Assembly (NCBI GenBank): GCA_948567375.1
Contig: OX419761.1
Coordinates: 42,720,501 to 42,784,500, forward strand
DNA from: Lunularia cruciata
Lineage: Eukaryota > Streptophyta > Marchantiopsida > Lunulariales > Lunulariaceae
Direction of reading: 5' to 3'
Length of the DNA stretch: 64,000 nt
Shown here: one piece after another, positions 1 to 10,959 of the stretch
How the letters are laid out: each line of letters opens with the position of its first letter
Numbering within the stretch: the stretch's first letter is position 1
Made by a program: the position numbers and the translations under genes
Notes under the pieces: model-generated
Told to the model about the DNA's origin: nothing
Database searches by the model: none
Seen by the model: the letters and a program-made list of their open reading frames with translations, nothing else

Positions 1-404
1 ACTAAAGAAGAATCCAAAACAAAAAGACTTGCGGGCCCAAGAGTTCTCAACTCTTTCCCCAAAGCCAAACACCTAGGAATAAATACCAAGTCAACACACT
101 AAAATCCAAAATAGTGGTGCTCATCTTTTCTACTTCCTCTAAAGTAAGGTCCCATCTATCTTAGCTATGACTAACTTTAGCTAACCATGACTAATATAGA
201 ACCATCCTTTATCTCTATATAAATAATATCTCTTAAGTACTTGTAATACCAAGCTAAATATCACAATACCACACACATGCACAAATGGGTATTACAGACT
301 AATGTAGAACCATCCTTTATCGTTATATAAATAATATCTTTTAAGTACTTGTAATACCAAGCTAAATATCACAGTACCACACACATGCACAAATGGGTGT
401 TACA
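1..404 (-). repeat. 3' LTR of A1 (partial)
   Basis: Sequence matches the inner part of the LTRs at 6825-7516, 51580-52269 and 58712-59389 and ends in the shared terminus ggtgttaca, which on the minus strand is the TG start of the LTR. It is followed at once by the polypurine tract (CCGGGGGTAAA on the minus strand). A TATA-like run (tatataaat) lies near this end, as in the other copies. Confidence 0.9.
189..404. repeat. 108-bp tandem duplication of the LTR terminus
   Basis: Bases 189-296 and 297-404 are near-identical 108-bp units. Each starts gactaat and ends in ttaca, so the LTR end is present twice. The other family A LTRs in the window carry this segment once. Confidence 0.9.
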
Positions 405-452
405 TTTACCCCCGGACTAAGTTTTCACTTTGTCCTCAAAGTGAAGGTCTCT

Positions 453-3400
453 CTACTTTCTATGATACATCTTCAACTTATCATGGTTAATCCTATCAAA
501 GTGTCTTCCTCCCAACTCCTTAAGATCATATGTGTAATTGCCCCACACCTTCTCCACTATGAAAGGTCCAAAGTATTTAGGCAACAACGTCTTTTGTACT
601 CTCTTGAATTGAATAGAATCAAACAACATTACCCAATTTCCTTCTTTGAAAGGCTCCACCTTCTTCTTGCCTTGCCTCTTATCATAGATCTCCTTTTTTT
701 TCCTTTGGGCTTGCTCCTCTAAAACCATAGCAACTACTCTTGCCTCTTCCAACTCCATGAGTTGTTCCTTCCTTGACTTCTCTACATCACCTCCTTGTGC
801 TTTCTTCAATCTCCTTTGAATGCTTTGGAAGGTAGGAAGATCAAAGTGAATAGGTAAGGTATACTTGATACCATATACCAATTGAAATGGAGAATACCCG
901 GTGGAAGTCTTCATGGTTGTCCTATACTTCCACAAAACTGCATGAATCCTCTTGTCTCAATGATGTTTAGCCCCTTATGTTTCTGCATCTTTGGCCAACA
1001 TCATGCACAAGGTCTGATTGGTTCTCTCTGCCAAGCCATTGGAATTTGGCTTATAGGATGTAGTTACTCTATGTGTGATAGAGAAATGTCGTAGCATGGC
1101 TGTAGTGATGCTTCTTGTAAACTCTCCTCCACTATCAGAAACCAACTCCAAAGGGCATCCAAACCTAGTGATAATGCGTTCATAAAGAAATCTACTCACT
1201 TCATCTTTATTCTTGTCCCTCCATGGCCTAGCCTCAACCCACTTAGTAAGGTAATCAGTAACTACCACAATGTACGGATTGTTCCTTGGGGTTCTTTTGA
1301 GAGGACCTACAAAATCAATTCTCTACTTCTCAAAAGGTCCTAGCAATGGAATCAATCTAAGTGGTAGGGTGGAAGTAGACTTTCTAGCAAAAGCTTGACA
1401 AACATGACAAGTTTTGCAATAATCAAGACAATCCTTGAAAATCCCTCTCCAATGGTAACTTGCATCTAGAATCTTGAAATCAATCACATTTCATGCAAAG
1501 TGTCCTCCACACACTTAACCTTCATGAAACTCATTTATGAGTAGGATAGACTCTTCCTTACCCACTGCTCTTTGAAGTAGACCATCTGCTCCTTGGTGAA
1601 AAAGAATATCCTCCACCATTGTGTAAGGTTTAGATCTTGCTGTAAGGGCCTTCCTCTCCCTAGCATGCATCCCTTCTGGATAGTTACCTCTTGTCACAAA
1701 ATCCACAATCTCCTTGTACTCCATTGGAACCTCTTGAGTGATTGAGATTGTTAAGAGCTCCTCATCCGGGAAGGAATCATCTACTGGCTCATCTCCATCA
1801 TGATCATAGGCCCTAGATAACAAATCAGCATTTGCATGTTTCTTTCTTGGCATATCCTCAATGGTGTAGTCATACTCAGACAAGAGTATCACCCACCTTG
1901 CTAGTCTCCCTTCAACATTAGGCTTGTCAAAGATGTACTTCAAAGCCTTGTGATCCGTGACAATGGTGGCTTTCCCTCCAATCAAGTAGTGTCTAAACTT
2001 CTTGAGACCAAAGATCACTGCTAACCCTTCTCTCTCCATGACAGAGTAGTTCTTTTCTGTTGAAACCATCTGCCTACTAGTATAAGCTATTGGATGATCA
2101 TGCACATCTTGGTCTAATTGACTAAGAGTGCATCCTATAGCTACATTAGAAGCATCAGTGTAGAGGATGAAAAGCTTACCCAATTAGGTTTAGCAAGAAT
2201 TGGAGCTACAACAAGGGATTGCTTGAGCTCCTCAAAAGCTTTAAGAGCCTCCTTGTCTTCCAAAATCACCATGTAATCTACACCCTTCTTCATGTAGATG
2301 GTGAATGCATAAGCCTTGTTGGAAAATGAAAAGATGAACCTCCTATAGTACCCGACCATCCCCAAGAATTGGCATAATTTTATCAATCTTGAAGGGAATG
2401 GAAGGTCTGAGATTTTCCTCACCTTCCCAGGATCAATTGCTTTTCCATCCTTGGAGATGATGTGCCCCAAAAGTAGACCTTCTTCACATCCAAAAATGCA
2501 CTTCTTTGGGTTGAATGATGCATTTGCCTCATACAAGCATTGCAAGACTTTGATAAGGTGCTCAAAGTGCTCCTCCTTGCTCCCATAAACACAAAAGTCA
2601 TCAATGAAGTCTCTCACAAATTTCCCAATGAAAGGTTCAAATACCTTGTTCATGAACCATTGGAATGTGGCTGGAGCATTGCAAAGCCCAAAAGGCATGA
2701 CCTTGAAAGCATAAGTTCCCCAAGGTGTGATGAAGGTGGTGAGTTGTTGATGCTCTGGTCCAATCTTGATTTGGTTATATCCACTATAACCATCTCCAAA
2801 ATTGTATCTCTCATGACTTGCAATCTCCTCCAAGATCTCATCAATGAATGGCAATGGGTAGTAGTCCTTCTTGGTAACAACATTGAGCTTCTTGTAATCC
2901 ATACATACCCAAAGCTTGCCATTCTTTTTCTTCACAATGACAATTGGAGACACCCATTCTGAATTCTCTACCTCAAAGATAAATCCAGCCTCCTTGAGCT
3001 TATCAATCTCTTCCTTCACAACCAAAGATATTGGTGGGCTAATGCGAAGTTGCTTTTGGCGGATTGGTCTTGCATGTGACTCCACCTCTATCTTGTGCTC
3101 TTCCAAGGTGATCTCCTTCAAATCCATGGAACTAAAAGTGAACACATGGATGAACTTCCGGAAAATCTCCTCAAATCTCACCTTCTCCTCCTTGGTAACA
3201 TTTGGACCATACTTGAGGGTAGATAAACTTCTCTCTACCTCCTCAAGTGTCAATGGTGATTTATCTGGGTCCTTCAAAACCTCTAGCTTAGGTGCAAAAT
3301 CCAAAGCACACAAAGGATACACATCTGAATCAGATTTAGATTCATCCTCCTCCATGGAAGTCTCATATTCCATACTTGTGTCCACACCTGAGGCTCCTTC

Positions 3401-4252
3401 TTTAGAATCTGATTCTCAATAATCAGAAGATGGTGAAGTGTTGGTGGTGTTAGTCACAAGAATTGTGACTCTATGGTTTGAAGGCCCAATCCTCAAGTAC
3501 CCTTTGTGCCATCAATCAGTTTTGCGTGCTGCTCTCAACCATGGCCTCCTCAGAAGTAAGTCATAGCTTTAATCCTTCAAGACTTGGAAAGTAATGAGAT
3601 TTTGAACTCCCATAACTGAAACTACCACCTTATCCATCACCTCTACTAGTCAAACTTGTTGCTTGTTTGCCATGCTAACCACAAATTTTGAAGGTCTTGA
3701 GGGTGTCATACCCAACTTCTTCATCAACCTTTTTGACATGGCATTTAATGCTGATTCTCCATCAACCAATGCATCCTTGATGTTGTGAGCATTCACTCTC
3801 ACATCAATCTTGGAGGCATATTCACAAGCCTCCCATGGTGCTGGCTTGGCATGCACCACCCCCATTGATATTGGAGCTTTTGCCTTCTTCTTCCTCTTGC
3901 TCCTTATAGAACTAAAACCACCTCTAAGCTCTTTTCTCAAGATAGGGTTCAAAGCAATCAATTGGTCCATTCTGATGTTAGCCTTGTGGCTACCAACATC
4001 CTCCAACACATTGAAGTTCCATTGTTGCTTTGAAATCAAGAAATCCTCAATCCCCAACTTCTTCCTTGGAGTCTTTGTTGTTGATGGTGTTGATGTGCAA
4101 GTGCTCCTAGTAGACATCTTTGCTTGGGGTAAATCCTTGAGAAGAGTGAACATCCTCTGCAAAACGAGCTCTCTTCTTCTCTTGTGCCAAAAGGTCCAAA
4201 TTAAGACCCTTGGAGTTTGAGCACTCTCCCTTCTCATATTGCTCTCAACCAC
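453..4252 (-). pseudogene. A1 pol (protease, RT, RNase H, integrase), broken
   Basis: The frames order as protease and linker (about 4250-3400), RT and RNase H (3385-1515) and integrase (1510-453). Visible are the RT motif F-I-D-D near 2600, the RNase H blocks D-A-S-N and D-H-K-A-L, the integrase zinc region C-x2-C near 1400 and the core S-D-S-G-G-E-F, whose Asp codon is at 1134-1136. The protein ends at the stop at 453-455 with no chromodomain. Frameshifts occur near 2150, 3420-3650 and 1500. Unlike A2 and A3, this copy keeps the second catalytic Asp of integrase, an Arg codon at 1089-1091 and a Gln codon at 609-611 where the others have stops. Confidence 0.85.
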
Positions 4253-4303
4253 ATCTATGGATGCTATCTCCTTACCTCTGTTTGGATTAGGTGCCTCTTG
4301 GGT

Positions 4304-5268
4304 TTAACTACCTCTCTCTTTCTCTCTACTGGCTCCCTCATAACCCCTTCCTCCATGGTAAGTGGAATTTGGGCAATTCGGGCAATTCCTTTGGATATGG
4401 CCTCTTCCTCCACAACCAAAAAAATTTCTATCATTGAAATTGTTGGCTGGTTGGCCTACTCCATATGGATAGTTTCCATAACTCCTAGGCACTCTCCCTA
4501 CATTCTGATACACCTCTCTCTTCTCCCATAGTTGCTCCACATTGATCTTGAAATCCGCAAGTTGTTTTGTGTTGATGGTTTGAAGTGGATCCTTTGGTGG
4601 AGGTGCAAGAACTAGAGCAACTTCTACTTGTGGTGCAACCTTTGCCACCAAAATATGAGAAGTTCCACCATACTTATAGCCTTGAGGAGGATGCACAACC
4701 TCCTTCACCACCAAATCACTCTCATCTCCTTCCAAACTCTCCTCCATATGAATTGTGATCTTGATAGCTTCAACCTTGGAAGAAGGTTGGTCATATCTTA
4801 CCTTGCTTCTAATTTGTGGTTCAATCCTCCCACAAAATTCTTGGTGAGCATGGCTCCTATGCCAATCATAGTAGTCTCCACATCATCCCCACCCTTCCTC
4901 AACACTATGCAAAATCTAGACTCTAACTTTTCCACTCTTTCCACATAGACTCTCACTTTCTCTCCATCTCCTTGTTTGAGAAAGGTAACCTCATTCATCA
5001 ATCTTTCATAACTCTCATATGGGAGAAATTTCTCAATGAGTGTTAAAGTCAAACTCTCCCAAGACTCTTCTTCCCCATCTCTCCCCTCTCTTTTTTGGTA
5101 TTCTGACTCATACCATGTAAGTGTTGCATCCTCAAAGAAATATGGTAATAATGAGACCCACTCATTCTTCCTAATCTCATTTTTTCCTATGCAAGTTCTC
5201 TTTAAGTCTCTCACAATGGCCTCCACATCTTCTCCATCCTTGCCAAAGAAAACCGGAAGTTTCCCCAT
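4304..5268 (-). pseudogene. A1 gag, broken
   Basis: It begins with an ATG at 5266-5268 and the start M-G-K-L-P-V-F-F-G-K-D, the same as the 434-residue gag of A3. A stop and frame change near 4798 split it. The zinc knuckle near 4400 has lost its first cysteine (F-F-G-C instead of C-F-G-C). Gag forms the virus-like particle and binds the RNA; this copy cannot make an intact one. The gag-protease junction is open here (M-D-Q-L-I-A-L), so gag and pol were one frame in this lineage. Confidence 0.85.
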
Positions 5269-5499
5269 CTTAACGCCTCACTATCTTGCTTTTCTCTCAA
5301 TTTTCTTTCTCTTTTCTTTCTCTCACTCTATAACTAATAGAGTATATACATAACTAACACCATTTGAGAGTAATCCACCCTAGGGAATACAAAGGTTCAG
5401 GTTGCTCCAAGATTTCTATAGCAACATCAAATCCTAGAGTGCATATTAATCAAATTCTCATGGATAATTTATCCATAAGTTGAAAGATTATCTCCATCA

Positions 5500-5973
5500 C
5501 TAATCTTGAGAACTACCTGATGATGGTGGTAGTATTTCCGTAGTTGTACTAAGACTCTCTCCAAGATTCTTCACCAAAGTCTCCAAAAGTGCTTTTACTC
5601 CACTACACTCATGTCCTTTTGGAAGTCCTTCAACTCCACAAACCTCACACAACTCCTTGGTCTTAGATCTTCTCCCTCCCAATCTTGGTGAAGAAGGTCC
5701 AACATGCAAACCCAAGTCAAGATAGCCTCTCCTTTCCCTCAATCCCTTTCTCTCAAAGGTCAATGGACATGAATTTTCCTTGTGTCCCTTCTCTCCATAT
5801 AGAAAGCACTTAGACTCACTCTTTCCTCCAAGTGGCGTAGGTTTTTGGATCCTTTCAACACTCTCTTCAAATTATCTTGTAAACTCTCTCTTCCTCAAAT
5901 CCAACCCTACAACCATCTCAAACCCTTTGGGAACCTTGCATAGTCTCAATTTCCACTCTTGATGACCCTTCAT
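5500..5973 (-). pseudogene. A1 extra ORF upstream of gag, broken
   Basis: This is the counterpart of the A3 ORF at 57379-57876. An ATG at 5971-5973 starts the frame that reads M-K-G-H-Q-E-W, a start that A3 has lost. The frame runs into a stop after about 30 codons through a small deletion near 5870, and its C-terminal 87 residues are open again at 5763-5500. The CCHC segment near 5790 is degraded. The C-terminal C-E-V-C-G motif is kept. I do not recognise the protein. Confidence 0.6.
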
Positions 5974-6824
5974 GTTTGCAAGATGAATCTAAACACTCAA
6001 ACATGCTTTTTGTTGCTCTCAAACTCCTCATGCATGAGATCTCAACTCTGCAGAATTGACCCTTCCTCACAATTTCACTCAAATCCCTTAACAAGTAGGT
6101 GAAAGTCCTTTGAAAGTTTTCACACTGGATAAAAACTCCAAGGCTTCCCTCCCTGCAAAATTTCAGATCTTTTCATTGAGCAGTTTGGCCTAGACACCTC
6201 TCGATTCAGCATATATATTTCAGATTTGGTCTAAAAACCACCCCTTCACTTCAAAAGCTCATTACTCTCTACTCAAGAATGATCTCTCTTTAATTTTTGT
6301 GTCAATAGGTAGGATATAACGTACTGAATTTTCTTGGAATGTTTTACAACAATTCACTAAAAATATGGAAGACTTTAAACAATTTTCCAGAGAGCATGCA
6401 TTTGTGGAAGAAGTTTACCCTATCAACTTTCAAAAATTCTAGTCCAATGTGCATAATAGCTCTCACAATTATTTTAAATGTGATAACTAAAGGAGAACCC
6501 AAGCTATCATGTATAGAAATTTCAAGTGCAGATATCAAAGTTGAGAATTTGCCCAAAATCACCTTAATCCCTAGAATTTGCAATCCACCTCACACAATCT
6601 CTCCAAATCCTCTCATGTGTACAAGATGTACAAAATCACATCAAAGACATCATAATTAACTATAGAATATACAAATAGATCGTGGTTCTCTAACATAAGT
6701 TCAACACTCTACTCTCCTAATGTTCTCTCCAAGTGAGCGCTCATAGTCTCCTTCTACCTAATGTAAAATTGAACGCAAAACATTATCTTGCCTTTTAGAG
6801 AGGTCACGGAAATGGAACCAAAAA
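5974..6824 (-). other. A1 5' leader with primer-binding site and small-ORF remnant
   Basis: This untranslated leader lies between the 5' LTR and the upstream ORF. The primer-binding site lies at about 6802-6820 and is a diverged form of the clean one in A3 (58689-58707). Bases 6660-6790 keep the small frame described in A3 at 58500-58670 (F-Y-I-R...L-E-R-T-L-G-E...L-Y-I-L), here with stop codons. A 79-codon open frame at 6344-6583 has a 78-codon counterpart in A3; I doubt that it is coding. Confidence 0.6.
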
Positions 6825-7516
6825 TTTGAGCCAGTCTATCTCTCACTCAAGATGAACCGCTGATGGCTATTATGCTAGCGCACCATGGACTAAGAAGGCA
6901 AGGAACCCCAACTCCATCATACTCCTCCAAGGCTAACACTCCAAGACTCAAGACATTGCTCACTAGAGAACTCAATGAGAGAGAGATAGTTGCAAATGAA
7001 AGGATGATGAGTACCTCATCACCCTTTGTTTATATACTTATGAAATAGTTACGTACTAAAGTTACTAATTACCGGAGTAACTCAAGTTACTAGACTAAAA
7101 GTCAAGTAAAGTCAAAAAGTAAAAAGGAATATCCATTCACATGGGCATATCCCACTAGCATGTGATCTTATCTTGACCCAACCACTAAGTCAAGGATTCC
7201 TTCACATGGGCTATCCTTGGACTATAGAAGAATCCAAAACAAAAAGGCTTGCGGGCCCAAGAGTTCTCAACTCTTTCCTCAAAGCCAAACACCTATGAAT
7301 AATACCAAGTCAACACACTAGAATGCAAAATAGTGGTGCTCATCTTTTCCACTTCCTCTAAAGTAAGGTCCCCCTCTATCTTAGCTATGACTTACTTTAG
7401 CTAATCATGACTAATTTAGAACCATCCTTTATCTCTATATAAATAATATCTCTCAAGTACTTGTAATACCAAGCTAAATATCATAATACCACACACATGC
7501 ACAAATGGGTGTTATA
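6825..7516 (-). repeat. 5' LTR of A1
   Basis: A 692-bp direct repeat of the family A LTR. Both outer dinucleotides have decayed: tttgagcc instead of tgtgagcc on the left and gttata instead of gttaca on the right. The first base of family B sequence follows directly at 7517. Confidence 0.88.
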
Positions 7517-8520
7517 GATCCACACTTTGGTTGAGGTACAACACTTGCCTTTACTTTTGATACATCCATGGCTACTCAAATTGAGTAGTTGGAGCAGAGA
7601 TTGGCTAGCATGGCCATCACTTAGAGGAGATCAGATTCATGTGTTGAGGCTTCCACCTCATATGTTGGTGATAGAGATGTCTTGGATTTCATGTGCAAAA
7701 CAACATAGGTAGATGCATTTGCCATAGTGACTAGGAGTGCAATATGTGCTCCAAAGCCTAGAGGAGCATCAATGGAGTTGGACACAAATAGAGGAGAGGT
7801 TGGTAGACAGGTCAGACTTCCCAAGTCTTTTACACTCTTTGAGGCACAATAGATGACATCCATGTGATGGGGTGCATGATGGACTACTTACTAGTTAACC
7901 ACCTACTACTACAAAATTTGAGTCTGGCACTATGTTAGGGGTGGCTCAATTGATTATGTGCTTTCCATTATTCTCAACTAGTGATATGTGTACATTGAGA
8001 GTTGACCCAACCTTAGTGTTCCAGTTGGCTGCCACACTTTGTGAGAGTAAGGATGATGTGGTTTCTATTACTAGAGAAGAGGTGGTTGATAATGGAGCTA
8101 ACTTGGTTGATGAGCATGGGATTTGCTCAATGACCAATGGTTTATGGCATGCAACAATGGCTATAGTAGAGGAGTTACCAACTAGACCAACATTTGAGCA
8201 AGTGTGGTTTACACTTGGAGTTGACCTATCGGATAACCAAAAGGGTATTTTTTGTTTGGTGGGACCTTCAAGGAAGGTCTATACACCATAGAGTGTCTTA
8301 CTAGACTCTGGTGCGTAGCTCCTTATGTCAGGGAAAGCTATAGTTGTTGATCTGGAATTATAGAAGATTGATGTGGAAAGGTGTCCAATTTCAAATCCAA
8401 ACATCTCTAGAGGGTGGTTTACATTGTGCATCACATGTGGAAAACTTGTTGTTCAAATTCAGCTTGGTCATCCAATTGATAGCTTTGTGGTGAGACCCAA
8501 ACCACTACGATAGTAGTTGA
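7517..8520 (+). pseudogene. B1 gag end and protease
   Basis: The first part translates like the B2 gag end (A-T-x-I-E-x-L-E-x-R-L near 7570). The protease follows; its catalytic triplet D-S-G is at 8304-8312 in the context L-L-D-S-G-A and is followed at once by a stop. The open stretch 7932-8291 (119 codons) has a partner in B2 at 39446-39156. Gag packages the RNA and the aspartic protease cuts the polyprotein; neither is intact. Confidence 0.7.
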
Positions 8521-8521
8521 G

Positions 8522-8875
8522 TTGTATGATGTGTTAGTTGAGGGAGTAGTGTTATACTCCATGGGTTTCAATATTGACTATTGGGAGGAGACAACCTCCT
8601 ATAGACCAGGTTGGCAGTCACGTGAAGGACGGGTATGTTCCTTATCAATATGCTTTAATAGTGGTAATCTTGGCTCACTACAGTCCGGGACAATAGCGGT
8701 ATCAATTTCAGCTTTTAGTGGTTCTATTACTTGGCCTGGTGACTTATTGGAGAAGAGCGCCCATGTAGAGGATACTCCAATACCAAAGGACATCACTCGG
8801 ATTTGGAGTATGAGTAGGATTGTTCTATCCATCTTGGATGTTCCTTTGTGGAGTTTAGAGGAGGCATTGCAGTAG
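8522..8875 (+). pseudogene. B1 protease C-terminal part and linker to methyltransferase
   Basis: Open frame of 117 codons with Y-D-V-L-V near the start, followed by a G-F-N-I-D-Y-W-E-E and R-P-G-W-Q block. The same block in B2 lies at about 38978-38763. Blocks of the Y-D-[VA]-[IL]-L-G type end retroviral-like protease domains. The frame runs on toward the methyltransferase with the segment V-P-L-W-S-L-E-E-A-L, which B2 also has (start of 38562-38206). Confidence 0.6.
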
Positions 8876-10390
8876 GATGCGGATCAGTTGGTGCAGTAGG
8901 CTTGGAGTGGAGCCTTTGTACCACCAAGAGACCAGTGTGAGGATGAGCTTCTAGAGTTGATTACCTTGAAACCTCTGGATACTACACTCATTGCTTGGCA
9001 TTATCCTATAGAGGTAGTATGTCTATTGGAGTTATTTGGTGGGATTAGCATTGGACTAGTGGTACTATAGGTGGGTATATGAGTATAGAGGTACTTGTAT
9101 GTGGAGAGAGGTGAGACTGTTGGGTGAGTCTATAAAAGACCCAAATCGAGGAGAGAAATAGGAGAATGGAAGCCCATATTGGGACACTTGAATGAGGGAA
9201 CTCCAACTACCTAGTATGAGCTTTGGCTCTCATATTTATAGGGAGCATACAAGGCTCTTGAGAAGCTTCTCAAGAAACTTCCTTGAGCCATTTTTTGGGA
9301 GTGCAAGCCAAGTTAACCAAGAAGCTTCTCAAGAAGCTTCCTTCTTGAAGCCACCTACTTGGCATGCAAGCTAAACTGGTTGGAAGCTTCTAGAAGCTCC
9401 CTTCTAGAAACTAATTACTTGGGGTGCAGACTAAGCTAGTGGAAAGCTTCCCAAGAAGCTTTCTAGATACTTTTAGGATATGTTAGGTTAATTTGGACTA
9501 TTCACTACTTCATCATCTTTGACTAACTTTGTTGCTAAACTCCATATTGTTACAGAGTCCCTCTACATCATGTGGCATACTTGGCCTATTAATATCTTGA
9601 GTTATTACCAATATCAACAATCAAGGGTTACTAGAAGATCCAACCAATAGATATTTCCTTATTAGAGGCACAGGATTTAGAGAGACATGGTTCCATTCAT
9701 TTGGTGATTTTTGGATGGCCATGTAAGGAACATACACACGTTGGCCAAGATTTGAGTCTTCAAGATCCCCATTCTAGTGTATTTTTGGAGATGTTACATA
9801 TACTACAACATCTCCAAGTTCATCAATCCATTTCTCCAACTTACGTTTTGCAGAATGTTTCTTTGATAGATGATTCTTGCACCCTGGGTGGTGGCAAGTA
9901 CACATCAAGTTCATTCTTGAATAATACCTACTATGTTATTGGATGTAGCTAGAGTGGGATCACGGGCTCATTGTCTTCATCTTTGGTGGACAAACCTCTT
10001 ACCTAGAAAGGTTCTACAACGCGCTTATGATGGGATTAAACAACTTGACCACCTTAATGTTGATGAAATTTTGGATGTTGGGCACTAGTCTCAAACGGTG
10101 GTATTGGCTGATAGGTCATCTATGGTAGTAGTGAACCTAGTTAGACAACTTTGAGTTGCTTTTCCTACACTTATGAGTTTCCAAGGCTCTAATGCTTTTA
10201 GAGAGGGAGGTCTTGGACTTGTTTAGGACTCACAATTACAGCAATTGGTGGAGCCCCAACTCCGATGAGGAGAGAGCGGACAATGGGCTTACACATTGGT
10301 ATTACCGTTGTTCCAACAATGTCAGAGGCATCCAAGCTTCAGGTGTTAGGTCAAGCTATTAACCTAAACTCTTTGACTTGGATTGTGAGC
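8876..10390 (+). pseudogene. B1 DNA cytosine-5 methyltransferase domain, split by a solo LTR
   Basis: Motif I lies at about 9017-9126 (L-L-E-L-F-G-G-I-S-I-G-L, then R-Y-L-Y-V-E for the cofactor-binding acidic residue). After the inserted LTR (9131-9554) the frame resumes with motif IV at 9701-9760: G-W-P-C with the catalytic Cys codon at 9722-9724, but K instead of Q after it. Motif VI is at 9851-9859 and reads Q-N-V instead of E-N-V. A frameshift follows, then L-D-V-A-R-V-G-S-R...W-W-T-N at 9935-9994, which resembles the D-A-x-x-V-S...R-x-R-x-F-W-x-N block of DNMT3/DRM enzymes. Motif X is at 10265-10390 (R-E-R-T-M-G...V-L-G-Q-A-I-N-L-N). The enzyme class moves a methyl group from S-adenosylmethionine to cytosine C5. 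Two catalytic-site changes plus stops make this copy inactive. Confidence 0.82.
9131..9554 (-). repeat. Solo LTR of family D with GAGTC target duplication
   Basis: A 424-bp LTR that on the minus strand starts TGTAACAATATGG and ends TTTTATA. It is flanked by GAGTC at 9126-9130 and 9555-9559. It matches the LTRs at 33209-33605, 46533-46915 and 63153-63553. It holds a perfect three-unit heat-shock-element pattern at 9382-9396 (GAAnnTTCnnGAA) and several further GAAGCTTC palindromes. No internal element sequence remains, as expected after LTR-LTR recombination. Confidence 0.93.
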
Positions 10391-10860
10391 CTTGGCTTGG
10401 TAGAGCAGCATAGGTTGCGCTTGATAGGCATCACTACTCGTACACTTGTGAGCTCCATGCCTGTTGAGATGATTCATGCACATGTTGGCAGCAATGGACG
10501 GAGTGGACAAGGTATTCTTGGGACACAACCAATGGCTACTAGGGAGAGTGGTATACTTGGAGTCCATCTAGGTGAGTCTAGTCTAATTGGATTACATCCT
10601 TGGTCTACTTGGGATGCTAGAGGATGTATGGAGCTTGCATTCAGATCAAAGGAAGTTTTTCACACTGAGGTTGGGACCTCTAGTGGTTGGGGGCATGACA
10701 CTACTTCTCCCAAGGGCCCAATGTAGCAGCCAGTCAATACGTCTTCCACTCCTACCATAGCTATAGAGGATACTTGGGAGCCAGATCTGGGACCCAAGCT
10801 TATAGGCAGGGAAAGACGAAGAGTTTGGAGGTTCTTGAGGAGCTACACAAGTAGTTTTGC
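10391..10860 (+). pseudogene. B1 conserved block of unknown function between methyltransferase and RT
   Basis: The open frame at 10265-10726 carries on past motif X into a stretch rich in G-x-L-G and L-G-L-H repeats and the peptide W-S-T-W-D-A. The same stretch is open in B2 (37378-37097), with most residues shared. I do not recognise it. It may be the C-terminal part of the methyltransferase, a linker or a separate domain. Bases 10727-10860 add a short, poorly kept stretch before RT. Confidence 0.5.
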
Positions 10861-10959
10861 CTTTAGTATGAAGGATTTGGGTGCTCTAAAATGGCATGGT
10901 ATTTGGATTGAGTTGACTAGCAATACACCAATCTTCTGACATCCTTATCAATGTAGTAA

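Larger units (their letters stand above)
1..7516 (-). mobile_element. Family A Ty3/gypsy element A1, left LTR cut by window edge
   Basis: The element reads on the minus strand: 5' LTR at right (6825-7516), leader with extra reading frames, gag, pol, and 3' LTR at left (1-404, continuing outside the window). The layout matches A3 (51580-59389) block for block. Gag-pol has several frameshifts and stops, so the copy is dead. RT shows the G-Y-S-G-Y-N-Q-I and F-I-D-D motifs, and the integrase end has no chromodomain, which puts it with the non-chromovirus (Ogre/Tat/Athila-like) lineages. The right LTR abuts family B sequence. A target-site duplication cannot be tested because the left end is missing. 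Confidence 0.9.

Noticed and set aside
2540-3422. Plus-strand frames across A1 pol, also seen in A2 and A3
   Set aside because: Antisense shadows of pol; their conservation follows from the pol sequence.
7512-7521. Possible target duplication at the A1/B1 junction
   Set aside because: The left end of A1 is outside the window, so it cannot be tested.
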